A stretch of DNA of 64,000 nucleotides. Origin: G964020105 sp964020105 (GTDB taxonomy: Bacteria > Pseudomonadota > Alphaproteobacteria > WRAU01 > Hepatincolaceae). The position numbers and the translations under genes are program-made. Shown here in pieces: positions 9,398-16,992 of the stretch. The notes under the pieces are model-generated. The model was given only the letters and a program-made list of their open reading frames with translations, was not told the DNA's origin and did not search any database. How positions within the stretch are numbered: position 1 is the first letter of the stretch; each line of letters opens with the position of its first letter. The stretch is from assembly GCA_964020105.1 (NCBI GenBank), contig OZ026535.1, forward strand, positions 1,302,001 to 1,366,000, read 5' to 3'.

Positions 9398-9429
9398 TTA
9401 GAGGATCACTTTATTAAGTAATCCTCTAA
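9398..9429 (-). terminator. Intrinsic terminator after the AbgT gene (possibly bidirectional)
   Basis: A 9-bp perfect stem (TTAGAGGAT / ATCCTCTAA), then one mismatch, then four more pairs around a TATT loop. On the minus strand it is followed by TTAGTTTTTTTAAAACT, a good U-tract, just past the transporter stop codon. On the plus strand the following bases are A-rich, so it works best for the minus-strand gene but may also protect the convergent HIT transcript. Confidence 0.75.
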
Positions 9430-9436
9430 AAATTAA

Positions 9437-10999
9437 CTATTGTGGCATAGTAAAATAAGTATTAGCCCCAGGACCAACTGGTAAACCAAGTAAAAATACC
9501 CAAACATAAAGTAATATAGTCCAGGCAATTAAAAATACTATTGAGTATGGCAACATCAGAGCAACTAATCCACCTATGCCGTAGTCTTTAACATAACGCT
9601 GTGCTGCATATAAAATCAATACTAAATAAGACATCATAGGCGAAATAATATTAGTAGAGGAATCACCTATCCTGTAGGCTGTCTGAGTAACCTCAGGTGC
9701 ATATCCAAGTAACATAAACATAGGAATAAATACTGGAGCAAGCAGAGCCCATTTTGCCGAGGCTGAGCCAATAAATAAATTAGCAAATGCAGCAATAAAA
9801 ATAAAGGACACTAATAAAACAGGACCATTACTTCCTATTCCTTTAATAAATTCTGCCATGGAAACTGCTGATACAAAAGCTATATTGGTATAGCCAAAAT
9901 ATGCTATAAATTGTGCCATGAAAAATGTTAAAGCCACATAAGGTCCCATGCTCGACATCGTTTTAAATAAAGAATCAATCACATCTTTTGATGAGTGAAA
10001 ATTCTTAGTAATATAACCATATGTCAGTCCTGTCATAGCAAAGAAAATCAAGACAAAGGCGATAATGCTCGATAAAAATGGCGATCCTGTGAAACTCATA
10101 GTTTGTTGATTAAGCAATATCCCTTTCCCAGGATATACTGATAAAAATAATAAAACAAAAAACCCTACACATTCAATCCCAACAACCTTAAGAGCTTTTT
10201 TCTCCAGTGAGTTTAACGGCTGTAAATCCACCAGAGAGTCTTTATCTCTTGCTTGTGATTTATCATAAGTTCCTAAAGCTGGCTCAACAATTTTATCAGT
10301 TACTACTGTTCCAAGTATGGTTATCAAAAAAGTAGAAATCCCCATAAAATACCAGTTAGCTTGTGCTCCAACTATATAATCAGTATCAATAAACCTTGCA
10401 GCCTCTTGCGAAATACCGGCTAAAAGTGGATCAACTGTCCCAATTAGTAAGTTAGCACTATACCCTCCGGAAACCCCAGCAAACGCAGCTGCAAATCCAG
10501 CAAGTGGATGCCTACCAAAACCATAAAACACAATTGCTCCAAGGGGTACCAATACTATGTATCCAACTTCACTTGCAACGTTTGACATAACTCCAGAAAA
10601 TACTACTATCGCTGTTATGTACTTTTTAGGCGTAACTTGTACTATTCCTTTTAATGCCCCCTCAATTAATCCAGATCTCTCTGCTAATCCTATTCCAATC
10701 ATGGATACTAACACTGTACCAAGTGGAGGAAAATTAACAAAGTTACTTATAACAGAAGTTAGCATATAAATTAATCCATCTATACTAACTAAATTCTTTA
10801 CAGTTAAGATTGCTCCGGCAAACTTAGGCCTAGGATCATTTGCACTAATACCCAAAACTGATAGGATAAAACTTAATATAATTATTATTAGTATACAGTA
10901 AACAAATAACATAACCGGACTTGGTAGCTTATTCCCAGCCCTTTCAACTGCCCCTAAAGCTCTAACTAAAAAAGAGCCACTTTGTTTGTCTTTTCCCAT
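9437..10999 (-). CDS. AbgT family transporter (p-aminobenzoyl-glutamate type)
   Basis: Multi-pass inner-membrane transporter of the AbgT/YdaH family. Members have been reported to import p-aminobenzoyl-glutamate or to export sulfonamides; the substrate here cannot be told. It has 520 residues with about a dozen hydrophobic segments. The conserved C-terminal family block is clear: SASAKWALLAPVFIPM near residue 408 followed by YRIGDSSTNIISPMMSY near 436. An N-terminal block resembling the family start (RAGNKLPSPVMLFVY) is at 20-34. The ATG has a GGAGG ribosome-binding site seven bases upstream. It appears monocistronic, ending in a strong terminator. If it imports folate breakdown products it would be a folate-salvage route, which is inference only. 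Confidence 0.87.
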   Translation of the reverse strand: MGKDKQSGSFLVRALGAVERAGNKLPSPVMLFVYCILIIIILSFILSVLGISANDPRPKFAGAILTVKNLVSIDGLIYMLTSVISNFVNFPPLGTVLVSMIGIGLAERSGLIEGALKGIVQVTPKKYITAIVVFSGVMSNVASEVGYIVLVPLGAIVFYGFGRHPLAGFAAAFAGVSGGYSANLLIGTVDPLLAGISQEAARFIDTDYIVGAQANWYFMGISTFLITILGTVVTDKIVEPALGTYDKSQARDKDSLVDLQPLNSLEKKALKVVGIECVGFFVLLFLSVYPGKGILLNQQTMSFTGSPFLSSIIAFVLIFFAMTGLTYGYITKNFHSSKDVIDSLFKTMSSMGPYVALTFFMAQFIAYFGYTNIAFVSAVSMAEFIKGIGSNGPVLLVSFIFIAAFANLFIGSASAKWALLAPVFIPMFMLLGYAPEVTQTAYRIGDSSTNIISPMMSYLVLILYAAQRYVKDYGIGGLVALMLPYSIVFLIAWTILLYVWVFLLGLPVGPGANTYFTMPQ

Positions 11000-11092
11000 T
11001 CAGGCCTCCATACTACTTATACGTTACTACAATTAAAGTATCTATTATATAACAATTGCTCAATGATAAGCAATTAATAAAACGTATATAAC

Positions 11093-11677
11093 CTATATTA
11101 AATTGATAACGTGATTACATCTTTCTTGAGTAGTAGGATCCATTAAAACACTATATTTGAAACTTTTATTACTTTTTGCATATTCTAAAAATAAGCTCCA
11201 GATAGAATCACGTTCTTCCATACTCATTCTATCATCTGCTTTGTTAAAATCCTTAAATGGCGGCAGTAAAATATGATGAACTTCTTTCATTATTTCATCA
11301 CTTTTATGTTTCATATCAAGAATCATATCAGAATATTTATGCGCAATTGATGGGTTTTTATTTATAAAATGGTTGGTGTAAATGTAAGTATCAACACAAG
11401 ATCTATCACTTATTACTAATCTACTATCCTTTGTCCGCGATAAGTAATATTTAGCAACATTATAACCAAGTAAAAACGCCTGATTCTGAGAAAAAACAAC
11501 CTCATCAAAATCATAAGCTACTCCGTTCAAATTAAAACCTATATTAAACAAACCACTATTTATTTCATGAAAAAACTTATAGGAATCAGGATTATTACCA
11601 AAACTCCTAATTAACAAACCTATCAGAGAAGTTTTACCAACTCCATGTGAACCACTAAAAGAAATTATCTTACACAT
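11093..11677 (-). CDS. P-loop ATPase of AAA_28 / NadR-Ttd14-like type
   Basis: Small P-loop nucleotide-binding protein. Walker A is SGSHGVGKTSL at residues 8-18 (after a short hydrophobic strand KIISF), and RLVISDRSCVDTYIYTNHF near residue 93 resembles the second conserved block of thymidylate-kinase/NadR-like kinases, where DR binds substrate or metal. I chose the ATG at 11677, with an AAGGGAG ribosome-binding site, over an in-frame TTG seven codons upstream. The 194-residue length fits the AAA_28 group. It sits between the AbgT transporter and rsmD, with gaps of about 90 and 60 bases. The substrate is unknown; a nucleoside or cofactor kinase or a GTP/ATP-dependent regulator are all possible. 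Confidence 0.6.
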   Translation of the reverse strand: MCKIISFSGSHGVGKTSLIGLLIRSFGNNPDSYKFFHEINSGLFNIGFNLNGVAYDFDEVVFSQNQAFLLGYNVAKYYLSRTKDSRLVISDRSCVDTYIYTNHFINKNPSIAHKYSDMILDMKHKSDEIMKEVHHILLPPFKDFNKADDRMSMEERDSIWSLFLEYAKSNKSFKYSVLMDPTTQERCNHVINLI

Positions 11678-11740
11678 ACGCTCCCTTGTATCAAGCAATT
11701 AACTGTATTTATCGAATACTCTAAAGAAATTAGACGTCAT

Positions 11741-12289
11741 TTATAGAGAGTATATACCTATTCTTATTTTCCCTATAGGCTTTTCTAAGATTAATTTAAG
11801 AGAATCAATTTTTAAGTCTAGTGGAGATTCAATAATAAAAATACATTTTTCACTACAAATTTTTTGCTCTAATAGATTTGTTAAAGATTGCCTTACTAGA
11901 TCTGAAGCATAAGGTGGATCAATAAAAACTAAAGTAAATTTTAAATTCAGATTCACCAGATTAACTAGCGTAGCGTCAGCATGAATTAATCTGTAAGCCT
12001 CTTTGCTAAAACCAATAAGATTCTTTTGAACATCAGCTAAAGCATGTTTATTATTATCAATAAAAACTGCATGGTTAGCTCCCCTAGATAAAGATTCTAT
12101 TGCCAAAGCACCACTACCTGCAAACAAATCTAAAACAACTCCACCAACCATATTTTTCCTGTGATGATATTGTAGTAAATTAAAAATATCTTCTTTTACC
12201 CTATCAGCGGTAGGTCTTACTCCTGTTGCTGAATGAAATAACAATCTGCCACGATACTTACCTCCTATGATCCTTACATTTTTAATCAT
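11741..12289 (-). CDS. rsmD: 16S rRNA (guanine966-N2)-methyltransferase RsmD
   Basis: SAM-dependent enzyme methylating G966 in the 30S subunit. The N-terminal IIGGKYRGRLL block, the SAM-binding motif VLDLFAGSGALAIESLSRGA near residue 48, and the catalytic FIDPPYAS motif near 122 (NPPY/DPPY type, for exocyclic amine methylation) are all present. At 182 residues it is the normal size. Its ATG overlaps the stop of the upstream pseudouridine synthase by 8 bases, so two rRNA modification enzymes are translated together. Assignment is secure. Confidence 0.94.
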   Translation of the reverse strand: MIKNVRIIGGKYRGRLLFHSATGVRPTADRVKEDIFNLLQYHHRKNMVGGVVLDLFAGSGALAIESLSRGANHAVFIDNNKHALADVQKNLIGFSKEAYRLIHADATLVNLVNLNLKFTLVFIDPPYASDLVRQSLTNLLEQKICSEKCIFIIESPLDLKIDSLKLILEKPIGKIRIGIYSL

Positions 12290-13100
12290 GAGTTAGTGCG
12301 TTTATGTTGGATTTTTTTGTTTGTGAATTTCTTTTACTTCTTTGATCAAATCCAAATTTAGTAAAATCTTGTTTGCTTAAAATATTACGCAATAAACCAT
12401 GATTTGCCTCAGCAAGCTCTCCTTCTTTTAAATCTCCAAGCATATATGGGCCAAAAGAAGTTCTTATTAGTCGATTAACTTTCAATCCAAGGTACTCACA
12501 AATATGCCTAATTTCTCGATTCTTACCCTCAGTAAGAACAAACTCTATCCAGATATTATTAGCAGTCCTCCTTAAAAGATTTGCAATTACCGAGTTATAA
12601 AAAACTCCATTAATAGTTATTCCTAAAGTTAATTCATCTAACTGTTTTTGCTCAACATTACCAAATGCTCTAACTTTATATATCCGCTTTAATGCTAATT
12701 TCGGTGAAGAAAGAATATTTGCAAGCTCACCGTTATTAGTAAGCATTAGTAATCCCTCAGAGGCTAGATCTAAGCGTCCGATATAAATTAATCTACCTAT
12801 ATCTTTAGGTAAATAATCAAAAATAGTTTCCCTAAATTTTTCATCATTGCTAGAACATACTAGTCCGCTGGGTTTATAGTAAGAATAAAGTTTAGTAGTT
12901 AAAGTTTTAGCTATCTCTTTATTATCAATACTTATCACGTCTTTATTGCTAACAAATGTTGCTGGAGTATCAATCAAGATTCCATTAACCTTAACTCGGT
13001 GTTGCATTATTAAACGCTCAGCTTCTCTTCTTGAGTAGTCACCAAATTTTCCTATAACCTTGGCAACACGCTCCAATCCATCCTTATTAAACTCTTCCAC
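12282..13100 (-). CDS. rRNA pseudouridine synthase, RsuA/RluB family
   Basis: Pseudouridine synthase of the RsuA/RluB/RluE/RluF group, most like RluB in layout. An N-terminal S4 RNA-binding domain (RVAKVIGKFGDYSRREAERL, about residues 9-55) precedes the catalytic domain with GRLDLASEGLLMLTNNGEL, whose Asp is the catalytic residue, and the late GKNREIRHICEYLGLKVNRL block. The lysine/arginine-rich C-terminal tail is typical of RluB. I chose GTG at 13100, preceded by TGGGAG at good spacing; an upstream in-frame TTG (13115) is the alternative. Which rRNA position it modifies cannot be read from sequence alone. It overlaps rsmD by 8 bases. Confidence 0.88.
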   Translation of the reverse strand: MEEFNKDGLERVAKVIGKFGDYSRREAERLIMQHRVKVNGILIDTPATFVSNKDVISIDNKEIAKTLTTKLYSYYKPSGLVCSSNDEKFRETIFDYLPKDIGRLIYIGRLDLASEGLLMLTNNGELANILSSPKLALKRIYKVRAFGNVEQKQLDELTLGITINGVFYNSVIANLLRRTANNIWIEFVLTEGKNREIRHICEYLGLKVNRLIRTSFGPYMLGDLKEGELAEANHGLLRNILSKQDFTKFGFDQRSKRNSQTKKSNINALTHD

Positions 13101-13202
13101 TAAAAACTCCCACAAAATACCTATTTTACTTTACTTAAAGATACATTTTTTTTACAATTTTGTAATCAATCCTTTTATAAAAAGTAACAATAAAATAATT
13201 AT

Positions 13203-13646
13203 ATGATAAATAAATACATGTTGCTTGCATTAGAAGAAGCCAAAAAATCTCTTACTGCTACAAGGAGCGAAGTTCCAGTAGGTTCAATTATAATTCACAA
13301 CACTACCAAAGAAATACTAGGTAAAGGAAGAAATTTAGTTATCCAAAACAACGATTGTACTGCCCATGCGGAAATTATTGCCATTAGAAATGCCTCTGGT
13401 TTTATAAAAAATTATCGCCTTGATAATACATCCATCTATACCACTTTAGAACCTTGTCCTTTATGCTTGAGCGCAATCATTAATGCCAGAATAACCTGCA
13501 TCTATTTTGGCGCTGCCTCTATGGATGAAACATCTTATCCTAAATTACCCAAAAATCTTAAGATTTTTGGTGGTATCATGGAAGAAGAATGCAAAAATTT
13601 ACTACAAAACTTCTTTCAAGAAAAAAGAGATCTCTGCAAGAGGTGA
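13203..13646 (+). CDS. tadA: tRNA-specific adenosine deaminase TadA
   Basis: Converts A34 to inosine in the anticodon of tRNA-Arg(ACG); essential in most bacteria. Zinc-site motifs are intact: CTAHAEIIAI with the catalytic HAE near residue 57, and LEPCPLCLSAI with PCxxC near 88. Length 147 is slightly short of the E. coli 167 but normal for alphaproteobacteria. No strong ribosome-binding site precedes the ATG. It is divergent from the pseudouridine synthase gene, with a 102-base AT-rich spacer. A general cytosine/guanine deaminase is the only other option and is less likely. Confidence 0.93.
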   Translation: MINKYMLLALEEAKKSLTATRSEVPVGSIIIHNTTKEILGKGRNLVIQNNDCTAHAEIIAIRNASGFIKNYRLDNTSIYTTLEPCPLCLSAIINARITCIYFGAASMDETSYPKLPKNLKIFGGIMEEECKNLLQNFFQEKRDLCKR

Positions 13647-13925
13647 ATCCAAAAATAATTTCTCAATGTTTTCTAAGGCCTAAAAAATTGCTTATAAAGT
13701 CATCGACACCTAATTTAAGTATAAGTTCCAGCAACTATGGATTATTGTGCGCCAAATTAATAGCAAATAGGTTAAATTAAGTGACGAAACCATTAAGATT
13801 ATATAACTTTTATCTTATCAATATTTTTTTGCACTTCATACTACACAGTCTAAGTGTAGCGAAAAAAATAGATTAAAGATATTTAATAAAGTAGGTAATT
13901 TAATATGTGTTAAGAGGAGGATATT

Positions 13926-14093
13926 ATGGATTTATTAAGATTTGTATTTGGTTTTTCAGGTGTGGTTGGTATAACTATAATAAGTATAAAGCTTGGGTAT
14001 TTAAAATATTTATGCGGTAATAAAAATAGCAATAATAGAGGCATAATAAATATAGGTGATAGGAAATATGAAACTAAAAATAAAAAATTTTGA
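13926..14093 (+). CDS. Small single-span membrane protein, unrecognised
   Basis: A 55-residue reading frame with an excellent ribosome-binding site (AAGAGGAGG, five bases before the ATG). The first 30 residues (MDLLRFVFGFSGVVGITIIS...) form one hydrophobic span, and the rest is polar and basic (GNKNSNNRGIINIGDRKYET). It resembles no family I know. A second tiny frame overlaps its end, and an intrinsic terminator follows about 90 bases later, so the pair looks like a real short transcription unit. It may be a small membrane peptide, a toxin-like peptide, or the decayed start of a larger gene. Confidence 0.5.
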   Translation: MDLLRFVFGFSGVVGITIISIKLGYLKYLCGNKNSNNRGIINIGDRKYETKNKKF

Positions 14094-14151
14094 GTTAGAG
14101 ATAAAAGCTATAGATGAATTATCACAGAATGATAAGGTGTTTAAAGTATAA
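14068..14151 (+). CDS. Possible 27-residue peptide overlapping the previous frame
   Basis: ATG at 14068 lies inside the last codons of the small membrane-protein frame, with GATAGG about six bases upstream, and reads KLKIKNFELEIKAIDELSQN-DKVFKV to a TAA. Coupled translation with the preceding frame is plausible, but at this length it could be chance or the remnant of a longer decayed gene. It resembles no family I know. Confidence 0.25.
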   Translation: MKLKIKNFELEIKAIDELSQNDKVFKV

Positions 14152-14184
14152 TAGTTAAGATAGAAGAAAGAAAGAAAGAGAGAG

Positions 14185-14214
14185 AAAGAGGTTAATAAGA
14201 CCTCTTTTTTTTTT
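14185..14214 (+). terminator. Intrinsic terminator
   Basis: An 8-bp perfect stem AAAGAGGT / ACCTCTTT around a 7-base loop, followed by a continuous T-run to 14214. It lies 33 bases after the tiny frame ending at 14151 and is the clearest rho-independent terminator in the window on the plus strand. Confidence 0.88.
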
Positions 14215-14421
14215 ACAAAATATGATTTTATGATAGTGTAGAAAATGGGAGGAAGAGATAGGGAAGAGAGGGTGAGGAAAAAAAATGTCGGTCAAAATAT
14301 AGTCAATAAAAATGAGGAAGCTAATAAGCTCTAGGGGTGCAAGGCAAAGGCTTACTCTATGCAGCGCTATTTTTAGGATAAGGATTATTACCCAAGTTGC
14401 TAAAATAACACTCTTCACTCG

Positions 14422-14508
14422 GCTAAGTAAACTTCCGCACTGCTTAGTGAAGCTAAAACTAAAGTCTCTTTAGAGTGTAATTCACAGTTTAATGTTATTA
14501 AACTGTGA
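14422..14508 (+). pseudogene. Degenerate inverted copy of a parB N-terminal fragment
   Basis: Plus-strand translation gives AK*TSALLSEAKTKVSLECNSQFNVIKL*, which aligns with GKGISALLSDAKTPISLELDSQFNVIKI of the intact parB on the opposite strand nearby (residues about 27-54). At the DNA level a run of about 20 bases around CACAGTTTAATGTTATTAAA is identical to parB. It has an in-frame stop and no start, so it is a relic, in inverted orientation about 1 kb from its parent. This is seen directly; the mechanism that moved it is unknown. Confidence 0.8.
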
Positions 14509-14510
14509 AT
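14480..14510. repeat. 14-bp perfect inverted repeat with 3-base loop
   Basis: ATTCACAGTTTAAT, then GTT, then ATTAAACTGTGAAT. The left arm, the loop and the first bases of the right arm are shared with parB; the rest of the right arm is unique to this copy, so the palindrome was completed after or during the duplication. It is followed by A-rich sequence, so it is not a normal plus-strand terminator. Confidence 0.85.
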
Positions 14511-14756
14511 ATTTAAAAAATACTACTCCACCCTTTCTATTCAGCAAATAGTACCCTGATAACAAATTTATATAATAAAGCATATCTATTATTAATCTGC
14601 TATTTTGTCATACCCCTATAATAATCAATTTTAATTTCTCTGCTGTTTTATCAGTAAAAAACTTACTATACTAACGCTCCTGCTACTTTAAGATCCTACA
14701 AATTCTTCTTTGTCTCCAAATAATTTTATCTCTTTACTTATACTAAAAAATTAACC

Positions 14757-15698
14757 CTATTCTATCCCTAAAAGATCTTTCACCTCTGCCAAAGAGGTAT
14801 ATGTGATCCTTATTTCTGCTGTTTTTTCTGATAATCCAGATACAACAATACGTAATCCATGATAACTATTATTACCAAGCCTCTTCCAGTCAACAATTCC
14901 TCTATCCTCTGCTATTAAACACTCAATCTCTTCTTTAAAATTACTAACCTTAGGACTTTTTTCTGTTGTTACTTTTTCCTTAACATTCTGCAATAATCCC
15001 TCTAAAGACCTTACGGATAAACTTTCTTCCACAATCTGCTTAGCTAAAGCAACAGGATCAGCAGCATTAACAAGCATCTTTCCATGACCAGCCGTGATCT
15101 TATTACTTCGAAGTAAATCTAACACCTCCTCTGGTAACCCCAATATCCTTAAATAATTGGAAATATAACTACGAGTCTTCCCAACTAAACTCCCTATCTC
15201 ATCATGGGTATAGCTGAATTTATCAATCAGATTCTTATAAGCTCCTGCTTCCTCTAAAACATTTAAATCTTTCCTCTGCAAATTCTCAATTAATCCAATT
15301 CGCATCAACTCGTGATCATCAATCCTTAAAACAATAGCAGGAATCTCCTCAAGCCCAGCCAACGCGCTGGCTCTACAACGCCTCTCTCCCGCAACTATTT
15401 CATACTTATTCTCATCCGCTCTCCTCACTAAAATAGGCTGAATAACCCCATCAGTCTTTATGGATTGTGATAATTCCTCTAATTCTGCACTATCAAAGTT
15501 ACTTCTTGCCTGGTATCTTGATGGAATACAATCTATAACCCTAATTTTAATAACATTAAACTGTGAATCTAACTCTAAAGAAATTGGAGTCTTAGCATCA
15601 CTAAGCAATGCCGATATGCCCTTACCTAAAGATTGCCCCCTCTTCATAGGCTTACCATCAAGAAAATTTGATAAATCTATATACTTATCTTTAGTCAT
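14757..15698 (-). CDS. parB: Chromosome partitioning protein ParB
   Basis: CTP-dependent DNA clamp that loads at parS and spreads to drive origin segregation with ParA. The N-terminal ParB/Srx domain includes the CTP-binding region with AGERRCRASALAGL near residue 100 and LIENLQRKDLNVLEEA near 130; a helix-turn-helix region follows (YTHDEIGSLVGKTRSYISNY) near 160 and KITAGHGKML near 200. The last ~55 residues are the dimerisation domain. The start is ATG 15698 with GGAGG six bases upstream and a 16-base gap from parA; a longer frame reaching into parA is unlikely. Four parS sites lie within 4 kb, supporting the function. Length 313 is typical. Confidence 0.96.
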   Translation of the reverse strand: MTKDKYIDLSNFLDGKPMKRGQSLGKGISALLSDAKTPISLELDSQFNVIKIRVIDCIPSRYQARSNFDSAELEELSQSIKTDGVIQPILVRRADENKYEIVAGERRCRASALAGLEEIPAIVLRIDDHELMRIGLIENLQRKDLNVLEEAGAYKNLIDKFSYTHDEIGSLVGKTRSYISNYLRILGLPEEVLDLLRSNKITAGHGKMLVNAADPVALAKQIVEESLSVRSLEGLLQNVKEKVTTEKSPKVSNFKEEIECLIAEDRGIVDWKRLGNNSYHGLRIVVSGLSEKTAEIRITYTSLAEVKDLLGIE

Positions 15699-15714
15699 AT
15701 TAATCCTCCAATCT

Positions 15715-16509
15715 TTACCTATTGCTGTTTTTTTCTTGCAAAATAACCTCTGAAGCCAAATCAATGTAAGCCCTTGATCCTACACACGTTGGATCGTAAA
15801 TTAATACAGGATATCCATGGGAAGGTGCCTCGGATATCCTCACATTTCTTGGTATAATCGTCTTATATACCAACGTACCATAATATTTTCTTACATCCTC
15901 ATTTATCATCTTTGATAGATTATTTCTTGAATCATACATGGTTAAAATAATTCCACGAATCCTTAAGCTAGGATTAACTGATATATTTATAGTTTTAACT
16001 GTTTTTACTAAATGACTTAATCCCTCTAAAGCAAAATACTCACACTGCAAAGGAATAAGCACCTCATGAGCCGCTGCTAACGCATTTACCGTTAAAAGTC
16101 CTAGCGATGGTGGGCAGTCAATCAAAATATAATCAAACATATCATGCAACTGCGCTAAAGATCTTCTAAGATAGTATTCTTTGCTCTCAAGACCTGCCAA
16201 TTCCACCTCGGCTCCCGATAAATCCATAGTTGCTGGAATTATACTTAAATTTGGTATCGGTGTTTTTATAACTAATTTCTTAATATCTTCATTTTGTATC
16301 AATAAATCATAACTGGTATAATGAAAAGTATCTTGTTCTACTCCAAGACCACTGGTGGAATTGCTTTGTGGATCCAAATCTACTATCAATACTCTCTTTT
16401 TCATAGCACAAAGTGCAGTTGAAAGATTCATTGTAGTGGTTGTTTTACCAACTCCACCCTTCTGGTTAACTATTGCAATTACCTTAGCTTTATCGCTTTT
16501 ATTATCCAT
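15715..16509 (-). CDS. parA: Chromosome partitioning ATPase ParA
   Basis: Deviant-Walker ATPase of the Soj/ParA family that moves ParB-parS complexes. NQKGGVGKTTTTMNLSTAL at residues 14-32 is the P-loop with both signature lysines; DLDPQSNSTSGLG near 45 is the A' motif; ILIDCPPSLGLLTVNAL near 121 is Walker B. The 264-residue length without an N-terminal helix-turn-helix indicates the chromosomal type. It is immediately upstream of parB. A parS palindrome lies 24 bases before the ATG, so ParB bound there could repress or insulate its transcription. A degenerate copy of its first ~45 codons lies just upstream, at 16815-16955. Confidence 0.97.
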   Translation of the reverse strand: MDNKSDKAKVIAIVNQKGGVGKTTTTMNLSTALCAMKKRVLIVDLDPQSNSTSGLGVEQDTFHYTSYDLLIQNEDIKKLVIKTPIPNLSIIPATMDLSGAEVELAGLESKEYYLRRSLAQLHDMFDYILIDCPPSLGLLTVNALAAAHEVLIPLQCEYFALEGLSHLVKTVKTINISVNPSLRIRGIILTMYDSRNNLSKMINEDVRKYYGTLVYKTIIPRNVRISEAPSHGYPVLIYDPTCVGSRAYIDLASEVILQEKNSNR

Positions 16510-16532
16510 TTTTATACTCTCTTTTTCTCTCT

Positions 16533-16552
16533 AAGGTTTCACGTGAAACCTT
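16533..16552. promoter_or_regulatory. parS site 1 (ParB-binding palindrome)
   Basis: A perfect 20-bp palindrome, AAGGTTTCACGTGAAACCTT, containing the 14-bp core GTTTCACGTGAAAC of the near-universal bacterial parS. It lies 24 bases upstream of parA. Confidence 0.95.
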
Positions 16553-16594
16553 TTTATTGTCCAAATAATCATTCTCTATTTATTTTAACTTATC
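16533..16594. repeat. 62-bp direct repeat, copy A (includes parS 1)
   Basis: Matches 16973-17034 at 60 of 62 positions by eye, covering the parS palindrome, the following TTTATTGTCCAAATAATC and the flank to CTTATC. Weaker similarity continues on the parA side, so this is part of a ~220-bp duplicated unit. Confidence 0.9.
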
Positions 16595-16644
16595 AAATGT
16601 AAAAATGATACTTATTTTATTAATTTAACTTCTACCCTCTCCCT

Positions 16645-16701
16645 CCAATATATGAAAATTATATTACTCCTTATAAATCTCTAAGGTTTCACGTGAAACC
16701 T
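16645..16701. repeat. Relocated fragment of mnmG carrying parS 2
   Basis: 57 bases matching 19172-19228 inside mnmG at about 55 positions, in the same orientation, including the parS palindrome. It has no coding role here. It shows that a parS-bearing piece of a neighbouring gene was copied into the par spacer. Confidence 0.88.
16685..16700. promoter_or_regulatory. parS site 2
   Basis: Core GGTTTCACGTGAAACC, 18-bp palindrome at 16684-16701. It is embedded in a 57-bp stretch nearly identical to part of mnmG, so it appears to have been copied from the parS inside that gene. Confidence 0.95.
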
Positions 16702-16814
16702 ATATTGTGGATCTCAGTAACTCTCTATCTATCTTAATTTAACAAGTATGAAAATGATATCTCTTATTATCTTAAGTTGCCTAATACAATTACTCATCTC
16801 CTTCTTCTACAATA

Positions 16815-16955
16815 TCGAATTACTTTGTGAATCCCAAAACTATCAATACCCTCTTCTCCTAGCACAAAATGCAGTTGAAAGATTCATAGTAGCAGTTTAA
16901 CAACTCCACCTTTTTGATTAACTATCGCAATTACCTTGGCTTTATCTATCTTTAT
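16815..16955 (-). pseudogene. Degenerate parA 5' fragment
   Basis: Minus-strand translation reads DKAKVIAIVNQKGGVVKLLL and then a stop. It aligns with parA residues 6-22, DKAKVIAIVNQKGGVGK; a small deletion destroys the P-loop frame. The following bases continue to match parA (AATCTTTCAACTGCA..., GTATTGATAG, CACAAAG) to about codon 45 with frameshifts. The start codon is lost through a ~13-base deletion. It lies beside parS 3 exactly as parA lies beside parS 1, so it is the relic of a tandem duplication of the par region. Confidence 0.85.
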
Positions 16956-16972
16956 ACTCTCTTCCCATCTTT

Positions 16973-16992
16973 AAGGTTTCACGTGAAACCTT
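16973..16992. promoter_or_regulatory. parS site 3
   Basis: A perfect 20-bp palindrome identical to site 1, 38 bases downstream of the rsmG stop codon in rsmG orientation. It belongs to the second copy of a duplicated unit (parA 5' end, parS, rsmG-side flank). Confidence 0.95.

Larger units (their letters stand above)
14215..14756. other. Gene-poor 542-bp spacer downstream of parB
   Basis: No intact gene is supported here. The first ~70 bases after the terminator are purine-rich (GGGAGGAAGAGATAGGG-like). The middle contains a broken parB-like fragment (14422-14508) with a 14-bp inverted repeat. The last ~240 bases are AT-rich, hold no stem-loop with a T-run that I could find for parB, and contain frequent stops in all frames. 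Confidence 0.6.

Noticed and set aside
13589..13780. A 63-residue plus-strand frame overlapping the end of tadA
   Set aside because: It overlaps tadA out of frame for a third of its length, has no ribosome-binding site and an unremarkable composition.
13841..13859. Inverted repeat CTACAC-AGTCTAA-GTGTAG upstream of the small membrane peptide
   Set aside because: Six pairs with no T-run and no known operator match; could be chance in AT-rich DNA.
14155..14418. An 87-residue hydrophobic minus-strand reading frame
   Set aside because: It is the complement of the purine-rich tract and terminator; low-complexity Leu/Phe/Ser composition, no ribosome-binding site, no family resemblance.
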